Below, piece by piece: positions 1 through 5,705 of a stretch of 17,897 nt of DNA (its first letter is position 1; each line of letters starts with the position of its first letter). Position numbers and translations under genes: made by a program. The DNA comes from Ruminococcus sp. (GTDB lineage Bacteria > Bacillota > Clostridia > Oscillospirales > Ruminococcaceae). The DNA lies in contig JAAVHK010000010.1 in NCBI GenBank assembly GCA_014799765.1, forward strand, positions 1 through 17,897, given 5' to 3'. A model generated the notes under the pieces. The model was not told the DNA's origin, ran no database searches, and was given only the letters and a program-made list of their open reading frames with translations.

Positions 1-552
1 TATTCTGTTTATTTTTTTATATAGAACTTCAAATGCAGGAATTATTGTATGAATAGTATCATATAAATTATCAGTTATTGATTTTTTAATATTTATTTCC
101 AGAGTATCAATTCTTTTTTCTGACATCTCAAGTTTCTGATATATTATGTCAATTTTTTGTTCTAACATATCAAATCTCTTATATATATCTTCGTTATAGA
201 GTTTATTTATTTCCCTGACCCTGAAATAAGTTTTCACAAGCTGTCGCTGTACTGTCCATGAAAGGTCGTCCGTGAAAGATTTCACAATCATAAGGTAACC
301 GGATTCTGTAAAGAGAATAACATCTCTGTGAGTTTTCGGCGATATATCAAGGCTTTTGTTTGTACGAATTTCGTACCAACAAACTTTGAAGTAGTCTTCC
401 CCCTCAATAAAATGCTTTATGTTTTTGTTAAAATTTCTTTTAGCTGTTCCGGAAGGTCTTTTGTGAGCAGTATCGATATCATTAAAAGTAACAACACGCT
501 GTCCCTTGTACTCTTTTACTTTGATTTGTACATCATTGATTAACTCATACAT
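1..552 (-). CDS. ORF6N-domain (phage antirepressor-type) protein, partial
   Basis: Reading leftward from an ATG at 552, the frame stays open for all 184 codons to the window edge, so the C-terminus is missing. Residues about 6-60 match the ORF6N DNA-binding domain known from phage antirepressors and chromosomal relatives: a GQRVVTFNDID stretch, then RPSGTAKRNFNKN, then FIEGEDYFKV. After about residue 110 the protein turns into charged heptad-like sequence (FDMLEQKIDIIYQKLEMSEK), probably a coiled coil for oligomerisation. The start is supported by GAAAGGAAT 9 to 17 nt upstream and by a promoter at 577-605. A DNA-binding regulatory role is inferred from the domain. No other phage gene is visible beside it, so it may be a solitary chromosomal copy, but its left neighbour cannot be seen. 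Confidence 0.85.
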   Translation of the reverse strand, partial: MYELINDVQIKVKEYKGQRVVTFNDIDTAHKRPSGTAKRNFNKNIKHFIEGEDYFKVCWYEIRTNKSLDISPKTHRDVILFTESGYLMIVKSFTDDLSWTVQRQLVKTYFRVREINKLYNEDIYKRFDMLEQKIDIIYQKLEMSEKRIDTLEINIKKSITDNLYDTIHTIIPAFEVLYKKINRI

Positions 553-576
553 GATTAATTATTCCTTTCATAAAAT

Positions 577-605
577 ATATTAGCAAATCACAATTATTTA
601 CACAA
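577..605 (-). promoter_or_regulatory. Promoter for the ORF6N gene
   Basis: On the minus strand TTGTGT (605-600) and TAATAT (582-577) are separated by 17 bp. TGC directly precedes the -10, giving an extended -10. The expected start near 570 leaves a leader of about 18 nt before the ATG at 552. Confidence 0.55.
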
Positions 606-649
606 TATGAGGTTAAAAGAAAAAAAAATTTGCCATGCCTCAAAAAGAC

Positions 650-678
650 TTGACAAATTTGAAATCTTATGATATAAT
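650..678 (+). promoter_or_regulatory. Perfect consensus promoter for a small RNA
   Basis: TTGACA (650-655), a 17-bp spacer and TATAAT (673-678) match the vegetative sigma factor consensus at all twelve positions. It points away from the ORF6N gene. The only thing downstream before the separate rplM promoter is a hairpin ending in a T-run, so it most likely drives an untranslated RNA starting near 685. Confidence 0.75.
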
Positions 679-684
679 AGAATA

Positions 685-765
685 GTCATAAGACAGATTA
701 AGCCTTTTGTTGTGTATTCAATTGTAGTTCAGCAATTACATTGTACCACACTAAAAGGCTTTTTG
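685..765 (+). ncRNA. Candidate structured small RNA, about 80 nt
   Basis: This follows the perfect promoter at 650-678. The RNA can fold into one long imperfect hairpin: 700-708 (AAGCCTTTT) pairs with 753-761. A G-U pair and a C-U mismatch follow, then TGTG (711-714) pairs with CACA (747-750). After an internal loop, CAAT (719-722) pairs with ATTG (740-743), and GTAGTT (724-729, after a bulged T) pairs with AATTAC (734-739) around a CAGC loop. Five Ts at 760-764 follow, as in an intrinsic terminator. There is no start codon with a ribosome binding site inside. I do not recognise an RNA family; it is too short for 6S RNA and lacks SRP RNA hallmarks. It could instead be the terminator of a very short transcript. 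Confidence 0.6.
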
Positions 766-927
766 TCAACCCCTTTTCTGAAAAAATTTCCGGAAATGTA
801 TTTTTTTGCGTTTCGCTTGTAATTTTACATTTCTGAAATGAATCGTGAGATATTAAGAGAAACAGAGAATAAACAAGAGATTTGAAGTGTTTTCATGATA
901 TATTTTAAAAAAAAGTCGTTTTACCTC

Positions 928-956
928 TTGACAAATGGAATTTTATGCTGTATAAT
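928..956 (+). promoter_or_regulatory. Promoter of the rplM-rpsI operon
   Basis: TTGACA (928-933), a 17-bp spacer and TATAAT (951-956) are perfect consensus, as expected for a ribosomal protein operon. The predicted start near 963 leaves a leader of about 59 nt. Confidence 0.85.
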
Positions 957-962
957 AACAAT

Positions 963-1013
963 TGTTACTGTGCGGAAAGTCTGTTTTCCGCCGATACAGA
1001 TTTTTTAAGGAGG
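963..1013 (+). promoter_or_regulatory. Structured rplM leader, possibly the L13 autoregulatory leader
   Basis: The 5' untranslated region contains a perfect 7-bp hairpin, GCGGAAA (972-978) with TTTCCGC (985-991), and a 6-nt loop. Within the loop, TCTGT (980-984) is complementary to ACAGA (996-1000), which allows an H-type pseudoknot. CTGT at 968-971 is a competing partner for the same ACAG. The Shine-Dalgarno AAGGAGG (1007-1013) follows directly. Ribosomal protein L13 leaders are known in Firmicutes and are thought to give feedback control. That this is one is inferred from position and shape only. Confidence 0.5.
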
Positions 1014-1021
1014 ATTTTTTT

Positions 1022-1450
1022 ATGTCAACTACACTGACTAAACCGGCTGATGTAAAGCGTACATGGTATATTCTCGACGCTGCCGGACAACCTCTCGGAC
1101 GTGTTGCCGCAAAAGCTGCACATATTCTCAGAGGCAAACACAAGCCCACATTCACACCTAACGTTGACTGTGGTGACCATGTTATAGTTATCAACTGCGA
1201 TAAGGCAGTTCTTACAGGTAAGAAACTCGAACAGAAAAAATATTACTGGCATACCGGCTGGATTGGTGGTCTGAAGTCCATTTCCTACAAGGACATGATG
1301 GCTAAACAGTCTGACCGTGCTATGATGATTGCCGTTGAGGGTATGCTTCCGAGCAATACACTCGGCAGAAACCAGCTCAAGAGACTCAGAACTTACAAGG
1401 GTGCTGAACACAAAAACACTGCTCAGAAACCTGTTGTTTATGAATATTAA
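1022..1450 (+). CDS. rplM: 50S ribosomal protein L13
   Basis: The product is 142 residues, the usual bacterial length for L13, a 23S rRNA-binding protein that acts early in large-subunit assembly. Family features are visible in order: an N-terminal RTWYILDAAGQPLGRVAA segment, a HILRGKHKPTFTPNVDCGDHV stretch with the conserved basic and aspartate residues, a VLTGKKLEQKKYYWHTG motif, and a C-terminal GMLPSNTLGRNQLKRLRTYKG. The ATG at 1022 is chosen because AAGGAGG lies 8 nt upstream. A longer in-frame reading back to 962 would translate the structured leader and lacks a ribosome binding site. It is first in an operon with rpsI, the standard bacterial order. Confidence 0.98.
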   Translation: MSTTLTKPADVKRTWYILDAAGQPLGRVAAKAAHILRGKHKPTFTPNVDCGDHVIVINCDKAVLTGKKLEQKKYYWHTGWIGGLKSISYKDMMAKQSDRAMMIAVEGMLPSNTLGRNQLKRLRTYKGAEHKNTAQKPVVYEY

Positions 1451-1467
1451 TAGGGAGGTGCTTTGAA

Positions 1468-1869
1468 ATGTACGAATCAAAAGTTAAATACTACTACGGA
1501 ACAGGCAGAAGAAAGCACTCCGTTGCAAGAGTAAGAATTTATCCTGGTTCTGGTAACGTAACAATAAACGGCAGAGGAATTGACGATTATTTCGGTCTTG
1601 AAACACTCAAGCTGATTGTCCGTCAGCCACTCGCACTTACAGATACTCTTGAAAAATTCGATGTTGTCTGCACAGTTGCAGGCGGTGGCGTAACAGGTCA
1701 GGCTGGTGCTATCAGACATGGTATTTCAAGAGCATTACTTGAATTTGATGCTGAACTCCGTCCGGCTCTCAAGAAGGCTGGTTTCCTCACTCGTGACCCA
1801 CGTATGAAGGAAAGAAAGAAATACGGTCTTAAAGCTGCAAGACGTGCTCCGCAGTTCTCAAAGAGATAA
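1468..1869 (+). CDS. rpsI: 30S ribosomal protein S9
   Basis: The product is 133 residues (family about 130). S9 belongs to the small-subunit head, and its C-terminal tail reaches the P-site tRNA. Diagnostic stretches are YYGTGRRKHSVARVRIYPG near the N-terminus, GGGVTGQAGAIRHGISRALL in the middle, and the very basic end KKYGLKAARRAPQFSKR, which carries the invariant terminal Lys-Arg. The gap from rplM is 17 nt and contains a strong GGGAGGTG ribosome binding site, so the two are co-transcribed and a terminator follows at once. Confidence 0.98.
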   Translation: MYESKVKYYYGTGRRKHSVARVRIYPGSGNVTINGRGIDDYFGLETLKLIVRQPLALTDTLEKFDVVCTVAGGGVTGQAGAIRHGISRALLEFDAELRPALKKAGFLTRDPRMKERKKYGLKAARRAPQFSKR

Positions 1870-1903
1870 GAAATTATTTCAGAAAGTTATTCAAAATAAA
1901 TAT

Positions 1904-1940
1904 AAACCTCTCCGTCGTGAAAGCGTCAGGGAGGTTTTTT
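1904..1940 (+). terminator. Intrinsic terminator of rplM-rpsI
   Basis: AACCTCTC pairs with GGGAGGTT (one G-U) around a loop containing a further short CG-rich pairing, and is followed by six Ts. Confidence 0.85.
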
Positions 1941-2104
1941 GTGTTATTTGTCAGAAAGTTTTATGTCAATAATTTAAGAAACCTTTATTTTCTGCTTTTT
2001 CAGAACGTGTTTAAGTACGAAAATATAATAATCGGAAATATCATGAAAAAATAAATAAATACGTCACATTGATTTGTATAATATGCAGATTTTTCAGTAA
2101 AATA
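1941..2104. other. AT-rich intergenic stretch without visible gene
   Basis: Between the rpsI terminator and the next promoter there is only AT-rich sequence. I find no reading frame with a ribosome binding site and no strong hairpin. Together with the 5' leader at 2140-2228 it makes up the gene-free interval between rpsI and the small membrane protein. Confidence 0.5.
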
Positions 2105-2133
2105 TTGACTTTATCATATTTCTGTGATAGAAT
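2105..2133 (+). promoter_or_regulatory. Promoter of the small membrane protein unit
   Basis: TTGACT (2105-2110) and TAGAAT (2128-2133) are separated by 17 bp, one mismatch in each box. The start near 2140 gives a leader of about 90 nt before the first ribosome binding site. Confidence 0.65.
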
Positions 2134-2228
2134 TTTTATACTAAAAAATCTCCTCGGAAAATTTTAGCAGTTATAAAAAAATACTGAATATCCGATATGA
2201 TATTATATAGTGATTTGGAGGTAGGGAA

Positions 2229-2264
2229 ATGATTCAGAGGGAGGTGAAAAAATTTGACGGATAG
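2229..2264 (+). CDS. Upstream mini-ORF (11 codons) overlapping the next gene
   Basis: An ATG at 2229 has its own strong ribosome binding site (TTTGGAGGTAGGG just before it) and encodes MIQREVKKFDG before TAG at 2262. The ribosome binding site of the following TTG-start gene lies inside this frame, and the two coding regions overlap by 11 nt in different frames. This is the usual geometry of translational coupling. Whether the peptide itself matters or only its translation does cannot be told from one sequence. Confidence 0.45.
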   Translation: MIQREVKKFDG

Positions 2265-2451
2265 TATAAATTCACTTATTATGTTTGTGAGTTTAGCCGT
2301 ACTTATCAACGCTGTAATATGGGGATTAATTACAAAGACAATTTCCAGAAATAAAGGTTATAAAGGCGGTTTCTGGTGGGGCTTCTGGTTAAACATAATT
2401 GGTGTAATTGTGGTTGCGTGCAGACCAAACAACAATAACAACAATAACTGA
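2254..2451 (+). CDS. Small membrane protein with poly-asparagine tail
   Basis: The product is 65 residues and starts with TTG at 2254, supported by AGAGGGAGGTG about 8 nt upstream. Residues about 6-28 form one hydrophobic helix (LIMFVSLAVLINAVIWGLI). A basic loop NKGYKGG leads into a second hydrophobic segment, FWWGFWLNIIGVIVVA, ending CRP followed by seven asparagines. The tail is coded by repeated AAC/AAT units and could vary by slippage. The GGFWWGFW..IIG.I.V..RP pattern recurs in small uncharacterised Clostridia proteins as I remember it, but I cannot name a family. It is transcribed alone, from the promoter at 2105 to the terminator at 2488. Function unknown. Confidence 0.7.
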   Translation: MTDSINSLIMFVSLAVLINAVIWGLITKTISRNKGYKGGFWWGFWLNIIGVIVVACRPNNNNNNN

Positions 2452-2484
2452 TATTATTTTACTTAATTAAAATTTAATATATAT

Positions 2485-2513
2485 AAAGGGGGCAGACCGG
2501 GCGGTCTGCCTTT
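2485..2513 (+). terminator. Intrinsic terminator of the small membrane protein unit
   Basis: GGCAGACC and GGTCTGCC form a perfect 8-bp GC-rich stem around a GGGC loop. AAA before and TTT after the stem can extend it. The T-tract is short, so termination may be incomplete. Confidence 0.75.
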
Positions 2514-2543
2514 CAAGTTATAGTAAAAAAGTTCAGTATTCTA

Positions 2544-2572
2544 TTGACATTTCAACAATAATATGTTAAAAT
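2544..2572 (+). promoter_or_regulatory. Promoter of the xylanase gene
   Basis: TTGACA (2544-2549), a 17-bp spacer and TAAAAT (2567-2572). The start near 2579 leaves a leader of about 26 nt, too short for a riboswitch. I see no clear operator palindrome. Confidence 0.75.
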
Positions 2573-2604
2573 TGTATTAATCATATATTAACGGAGGTTT
2601 GACA

Positions 2605-4857
2605 ATGAAAAAAAAATATTTTAAAAATCTTATCGCTGGTACAGTCGGTGCTTTAATGATATGTTCATCTGCACCGGTTGTATACGCTGAAGACTCAACT
2701 GCAACAGCTCCGCAGGGTAAAATTATTTACTCCTCGGATTTTGAAGACGGTGATGTTTCTTTATTCTCAAAGAGAAACGACAGTGATACAACAGTAGTTT
2801 CCGCAAGTACCGATAATGCCGTAAGCGGTACTAAATCACTCTGTGCAAGCGGACGTACAAAAACATGGAACGGTCCGGCACTTAAACTCGACGACATCTG
2901 CGAACCTGGTACAGCATATCTTGTAAGTGCTAAAGTAATGGGACAGTACTATACAAGCAATACCATGAGTTTACAGTACACTGATGCTTCCGGTACTGAA
3001 CACTATGAAAATCTTGCAAATCTCAACGGTAACGGCTGGCAGGAAGTAAATGATATAAAAATCAGTTTTTCCGCTGATGTAAGTAATGTCATGATTTACT
3101 TTGAAGGTGGTACGGATAACATCTATATTGACGACTTCGTACTTAAAGAAGCTCCTAAATATACCATTCAGGAAGATATTCCGTCACTTAAGGATGTCTA
3201 CAGCGATTACTTTAAAATAGGTGGCGTTGCTACTGTAAAGGAACTCGCACCGCAGTCAACAAAAGACCTTATCTTAAAACACTGCAACAGCTTTACTGCC
3301 GGTAACGAAATGAAACCTGACGCACTTCTTGACCAGAATGCCTGTATCGCTATGGCAAAAGACGGTGACGATACTAACCCACAGGTAACTCTTGACCAGG
3401 CACGTTCATTACTCGATTTTGCAAGAGATAACAATATCCCTATGCGTGGACACGTTCTTGTATGGCACCAGCAGACACCGACATGGTTCTTTAAGGAAAA
3501 TTACGATGCTAATGGTGAATGGGTATCTAAGGAAAAAATGTTGAAACGTCTTGAAAACTACATAAAGAACGTTTTTGAAACACTCGAAAAGGAATATCCG
3601 GAAATAGACTTCTATGCATACGACGTTGTAAACGAATGCTGGCTTGACGACGGTAAACAACGTCCGGCAGGTACACAGGAAGAGGGTTCACAGAATTCAC
3701 CATGGGTCAAGGTATTCGGTGATAATATGTCATTTATAAAACCTGCGTTTGAGTTCGCAAAGAAGTACGCTCCGGAGGGAACAAAACTCTACTATAACGA
3801 CTTCAACGAATATATGCCACAGAAAACCGACGCTATAATAAAAATGGTTGAGGAAATAAATTCCGACGGTCATTATATTGACGGTATCGGTATGCAGTCA
3901 CATCTTGACGCACGTTCCGGCAGTGACGCATTCCCGTCAGTAAGCGTATACAAAAAGGCTCTTGACAAATTCTGTGAAACAGGTCTTGATGTTCAGGTAA
4001 CAGAACTTGATGTAACAGTAAACGATAAAGAACATTTCAAGGAGCAGGCACAGTACTACAGCGATATTATGGATACTATCGTAGCACAGAAAGACAATGT
4101 TTCATGTGTAACATTCTGGGGTACTACCGACGATATGAGCTGGAGAGCCTCCGGATATCCTCTTCTATTCAATGAGGACTACACCGCTAAAGAATCGTTC
4201 TATGCTATCATTGACGGCATAGAATCAACCGGAACTACTACCACAACTACAAAGCCTACCGAAACTACAACCACAACAACAACTACTAATACTACTACAA
4301 CTACACCTAATGCCAACATTCCAAATGCTTCACTTGGTATTCCCGTTCTTGAAGATATGTCATCAGATGTTTTTCATGTCGGAGATAAGGGAATTATTCC
4401 ATTCTACTCCGGTAATTCAGCATGGAGAATCGAGGCCGTAAAGGTTGAAGGTAATGCAATTTCAATCACAAACAGCGGACAAAGTGATATTAAATTTACC
4501 TGTAAAAATGAGGGAACTGCCACGGTAAAAGTTACTGTTTCATGTAGCAAGGCTGATTATTTACCACGTGTGCTTGAAACTACAATAAAAGTAAATCCGG
4601 CAGAGGAAAAAGGCGATACAGTATACGGAGATGCCAATGAAGACGGCGAAGTAACTCTTGCAGACGCTGTACTTATAATGCAGTCTATTGCAAATCCGGA
4701 TATTTACCAAATCACAGAACAGGGTAAGATAAATGCTGATATTGTCGGCAATGGCGATGGTATATCCTCAAATGACGCACTTGCTATACAAATGGTAGGA
4801 CTAAAACTCCTGAAACTTGAAGACTTACCTCTTGAAGAAATTCCGGAATTTGAATAA
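2605..4857 (+). CDS. Secreted cellulosomal GH10 endo-1,4-beta-xylanase with CBM22-type module and dockerin
   Basis: The product is 750 residues. In order: a signal peptide (1-28, basic KKK start, hydrophobic core, VVYA cleavage site); a CBM22-type module (about 39-182, YSSDFEDGD start, IYIDDFVL end); a GH10 catalytic domain (about 192-535); a Thr-rich linker (541-570); an Ig-like or X module of unknown role (about 575-668); and a dockerin (about 674-740) with two calcium-loop repeats beginning DANEDGEVTLADAV and DIVGNGDGISSNDA. The GH10 acid/base is Glu344 in DVVNECW and the nucleophile is Glu467 in TELDV; GHVLVWHQQTP is also typical. It should cut xylan internally while held on a cohesin-bearing scaffoldin. 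ATG 2605 is preferred over TTG 2599 because GGAGG lies 7 nt before it. It is monocistronic. Confidence 0.95.
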   Translation: MKKKYFKNLIAGTVGALMICSSAPVVYAEDSTATAPQGKIIYSSDFEDGDVSLFSKRNDSDTTVVSASTDNAVSGTKSLCASGRTKTWNGPALKLDDICEPGTAYLVSAKVMGQYYTSNTMSLQYTDASGTEHYENLANLNGNGWQEVNDIKISFSADVSNVMIYFEGGTDNIYIDDFVLKEAPKYTIQEDIPSLKDVYSDYFKIGGVATVKELAPQSTKDLILKHCNSFTAGNEMKPDALLDQNACIAMAKDGDDTNPQVTLDQARSLLDFARDNNIPMRGHVLVWHQQTPTWFFKENYDANGEWVSKEKMLKRLENYIKNVFETLEKEYPEIDFYAYDVVNECWLDDGKQRPAGTQEEGSQNSPWVKVFGDNMSFIKPAFEFAKKYAPEGTKLYYNDFNEYMPQKTDAIIKMVEEINSDGHYIDGIGMQSHLDARSGSDAFPSVSVYKKALDKFCETGLDVQVTELDVTVNDKEHFKEQAQYYSDIMDTIVAQKDNVSCVTFWGTTDDMSWRASGYPLLFNEDYTAKESFYAIIDGIESTGTTTTTTKPTETTTTTTTTNTTTTTPNANIPNASLGIPVLEDMSSDVFHVGDKGIIPFYSGNSAWRIEAVKVEGNAISITNSGQSDIKFTCKNEGTATVKVTVSCSKADYLPRVLETTIKVNPAEEKGDTVYGDANEDGEVTLADAVLIMQSIANPDIYQITEQGKINADIVGNGDGISSNDALAIQMVGLKLLKLEDLPLEEIPEFE

Positions 4858-4864
4858 AACAAAC

Positions 4865-4899
4865 AAAAGGACTGATTTTTAAAGTCAGTCCTTTTATTT
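4865..4899. terminator. Bidirectional terminator between xylanase and membrane protein genes
   Basis: AAAAGGACTGA (4865-4875) pairs perfectly with TCAGTCCTTTT (4885-4895), an 11-bp stem with A-rich and T-rich flanks on both strands. It lies between convergent genes and can serve both. Confidence 0.85.
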
Positions 4900-4905
4900 T
4901 AAGTT

Positions 4906-5343
4906 TTACATTTTTTTCATGTAAACCATTTTTACAATACCTGCTATAAGTAACTGACACATAGAGGCAACAATCAATGTATAAAAAACTGTTGTGTTGA
5001 AATAACCGAAAATAGTTCCGCTGAAAATCATTATTACAGAAGTAATAAGTAACATCGGCATACCCGATTTAGATTTTATATATTTAAGTCTTTCGTCGTT
5101 TTCCTTGTTAAACAGGATTTTCAGCTTATCCGAATCCTTTACCGCTTTGCTGTAACGGATAATAAGTATAACTGAAACCAGTCCAAGACCGGTAATGAAT
5201 CCACACTGAAAACCAAAAATAACATTTTCTTTAATATTTTCATTTGTGCCGAAAACATTGAATATTCCCAGTCCTGTTGCCAGTAATACGACAAAAGACA
5301 GTAAAAAAATTCTTAAAATCAGATTTTTTCTGTATTTTTCCAT
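4906..5343 (-). CDS. Four-helix membrane protein paired with an XRE regulator
   Basis: The product is 145 residues, from ATG at 5343 with AGAAGG upstream. A longer in-frame start at 5385 would overlap the HTH gene and lacks a ribosome binding site. Four hydrophobic segments are visible: about 10-31, 44-65, 95-113 and 117-137. The cytoplasmic loop between helices 2 and 3 carries NKENDERLKYIKSKSG. An NDER-type loop like this recurs in small Firmicutes membrane proteins encoded next to XRE regulators (for example DUF2178/DUF3796-like proteins), but I cannot assign the exact family. It lies 16 nt downstream of the HTH gene, so the two form one transcript. Role unknown; a membrane sensor or partner of the regulator is a guess. 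Confidence 0.8.
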   Translation of the reverse strand: MEKYRKNLILRIFLLSFVVLLATGLGIFNVFGTNENIKENVIFGFQCGFITGLGLVSVILIIRYSKAVKDSDKLKILFNKENDERLKYIKSKSGMPMLLITSVIMIFSGTIFGYFNTTVFYTLIVASMCQLLIAGIVKMVYMKKM

Positions 5344-5359
5344 TGTATAAAACCTTCTT

Positions 5360-5563
5360 TCATTCAGAATATTCAGATAAATCAAATACTTCTTCTATAG
5401 TAAGTCCGAAAAAATGCGATATTTTGTACGCAAGAGGCAGTGAAGCTATATATTTACCTGTTTCGATAGATGTAATAGTCTGTCTGGTAGTTCCTACTGC
5501 TAAAGCAAGTTCTTCCTGTGATAGTTTATTTGCTTTTCTGAGTTCTTTAATTTTCGTATTCAA
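5360..5563 (-). CDS. Small XRE-family HTH transcriptional regulator
   Basis: The product is 67 residues, essentially a single Cro/C1-type helix-turn-helix: KELRKANKLSQEELALAVGTTRQTITSIETGKY spans helices 1-4, with the recognition helix at TTRQTITSIE, and ends FGLTIEEVFDL. Compact regulators of this kind bind DNA as dimers and often repress their own operon. The start is TTG at 5563, with AAGGAGA 7 nt upstream and no in-frame ATG nearby. It is first in a two-gene operon with the membrane protein. Three TTGCA motifs spaced 23 bp apart across the promoter are candidate operators. Confidence 0.93.
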   Translation of the reverse strand: MNTKIKELRKANKLSQEELALAVGTTRQTITSIETGKYIASLPLAYKISHFFGLTIEEVFDLSEYSE

Positions 5564-5594
5564 AAAACACTCTCCTTAAAATGTAAAGTCAACG

Positions 5595-5645
5595 TTGCAA
5601 TTTTAGTATAGCATACTTTGCAGAAAATGTCAAGTATATTTTGCA
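5595..5645 (-). promoter_or_regulatory. HTH operon promoter with phased TTGCA direct repeats
   Basis: On the minus strand TTGACA (5633-5628) and TATACT (5610-5605) are separated by 17 bp. Read on the plus strand, TTGCA occurs at 5595-5599, 5618-5622 and 5641-5645, exactly 23 bp apart. The last two lie in longer related motifs, GCATACTTTGCA and GTATATTTTGCA. They cover the start point, the spacer and the region just upstream of the -35, as expected for binding by the adjacent regulator. The promoter is clear; the operator role is inferred. Confidence 0.7.
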
Positions 5646-5653
5646 AGAAAAAT

Positions 5654-5685
5654 AAAAAAAGACTGAAATTTAAATTTCAGTCCTT
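5654..5685 (-). terminator. Intrinsic terminator of proS
   Basis: GACTGAAA pairs with TTTCAGTC (5661-5682, TTTAAA in the loop). On the minus strand it is followed by seven Ts (complement of 5654-5660). It sits directly before the HTH operon promoter. Confidence 0.85.
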
Positions 5686-5705
5686 TTGTGTTTAAGTTAT
5701 TCAGA

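Noticed and set aside
328..543. 71-codon plus-strand frame
   Set aside because: It is antisense to the ORF6N-domain gene, which has a recognisable domain, ribosome binding site and promoter.
962..1021. N-terminal extension of L13 from an ATG at 962
   Set aside because: It would translate the structured leader, has no ribosome binding site, starts at the transcription start point and makes L13 20 residues too long.
2150..2221. Anti-Shine-Dalgarno pairing between TCTCCTC (2149-2155) and the ribosome binding sites before the mini-ORF
   Set aside because: Only four contiguous pairs form, across an AT-rich stretch, which is too weak to claim as regulation.
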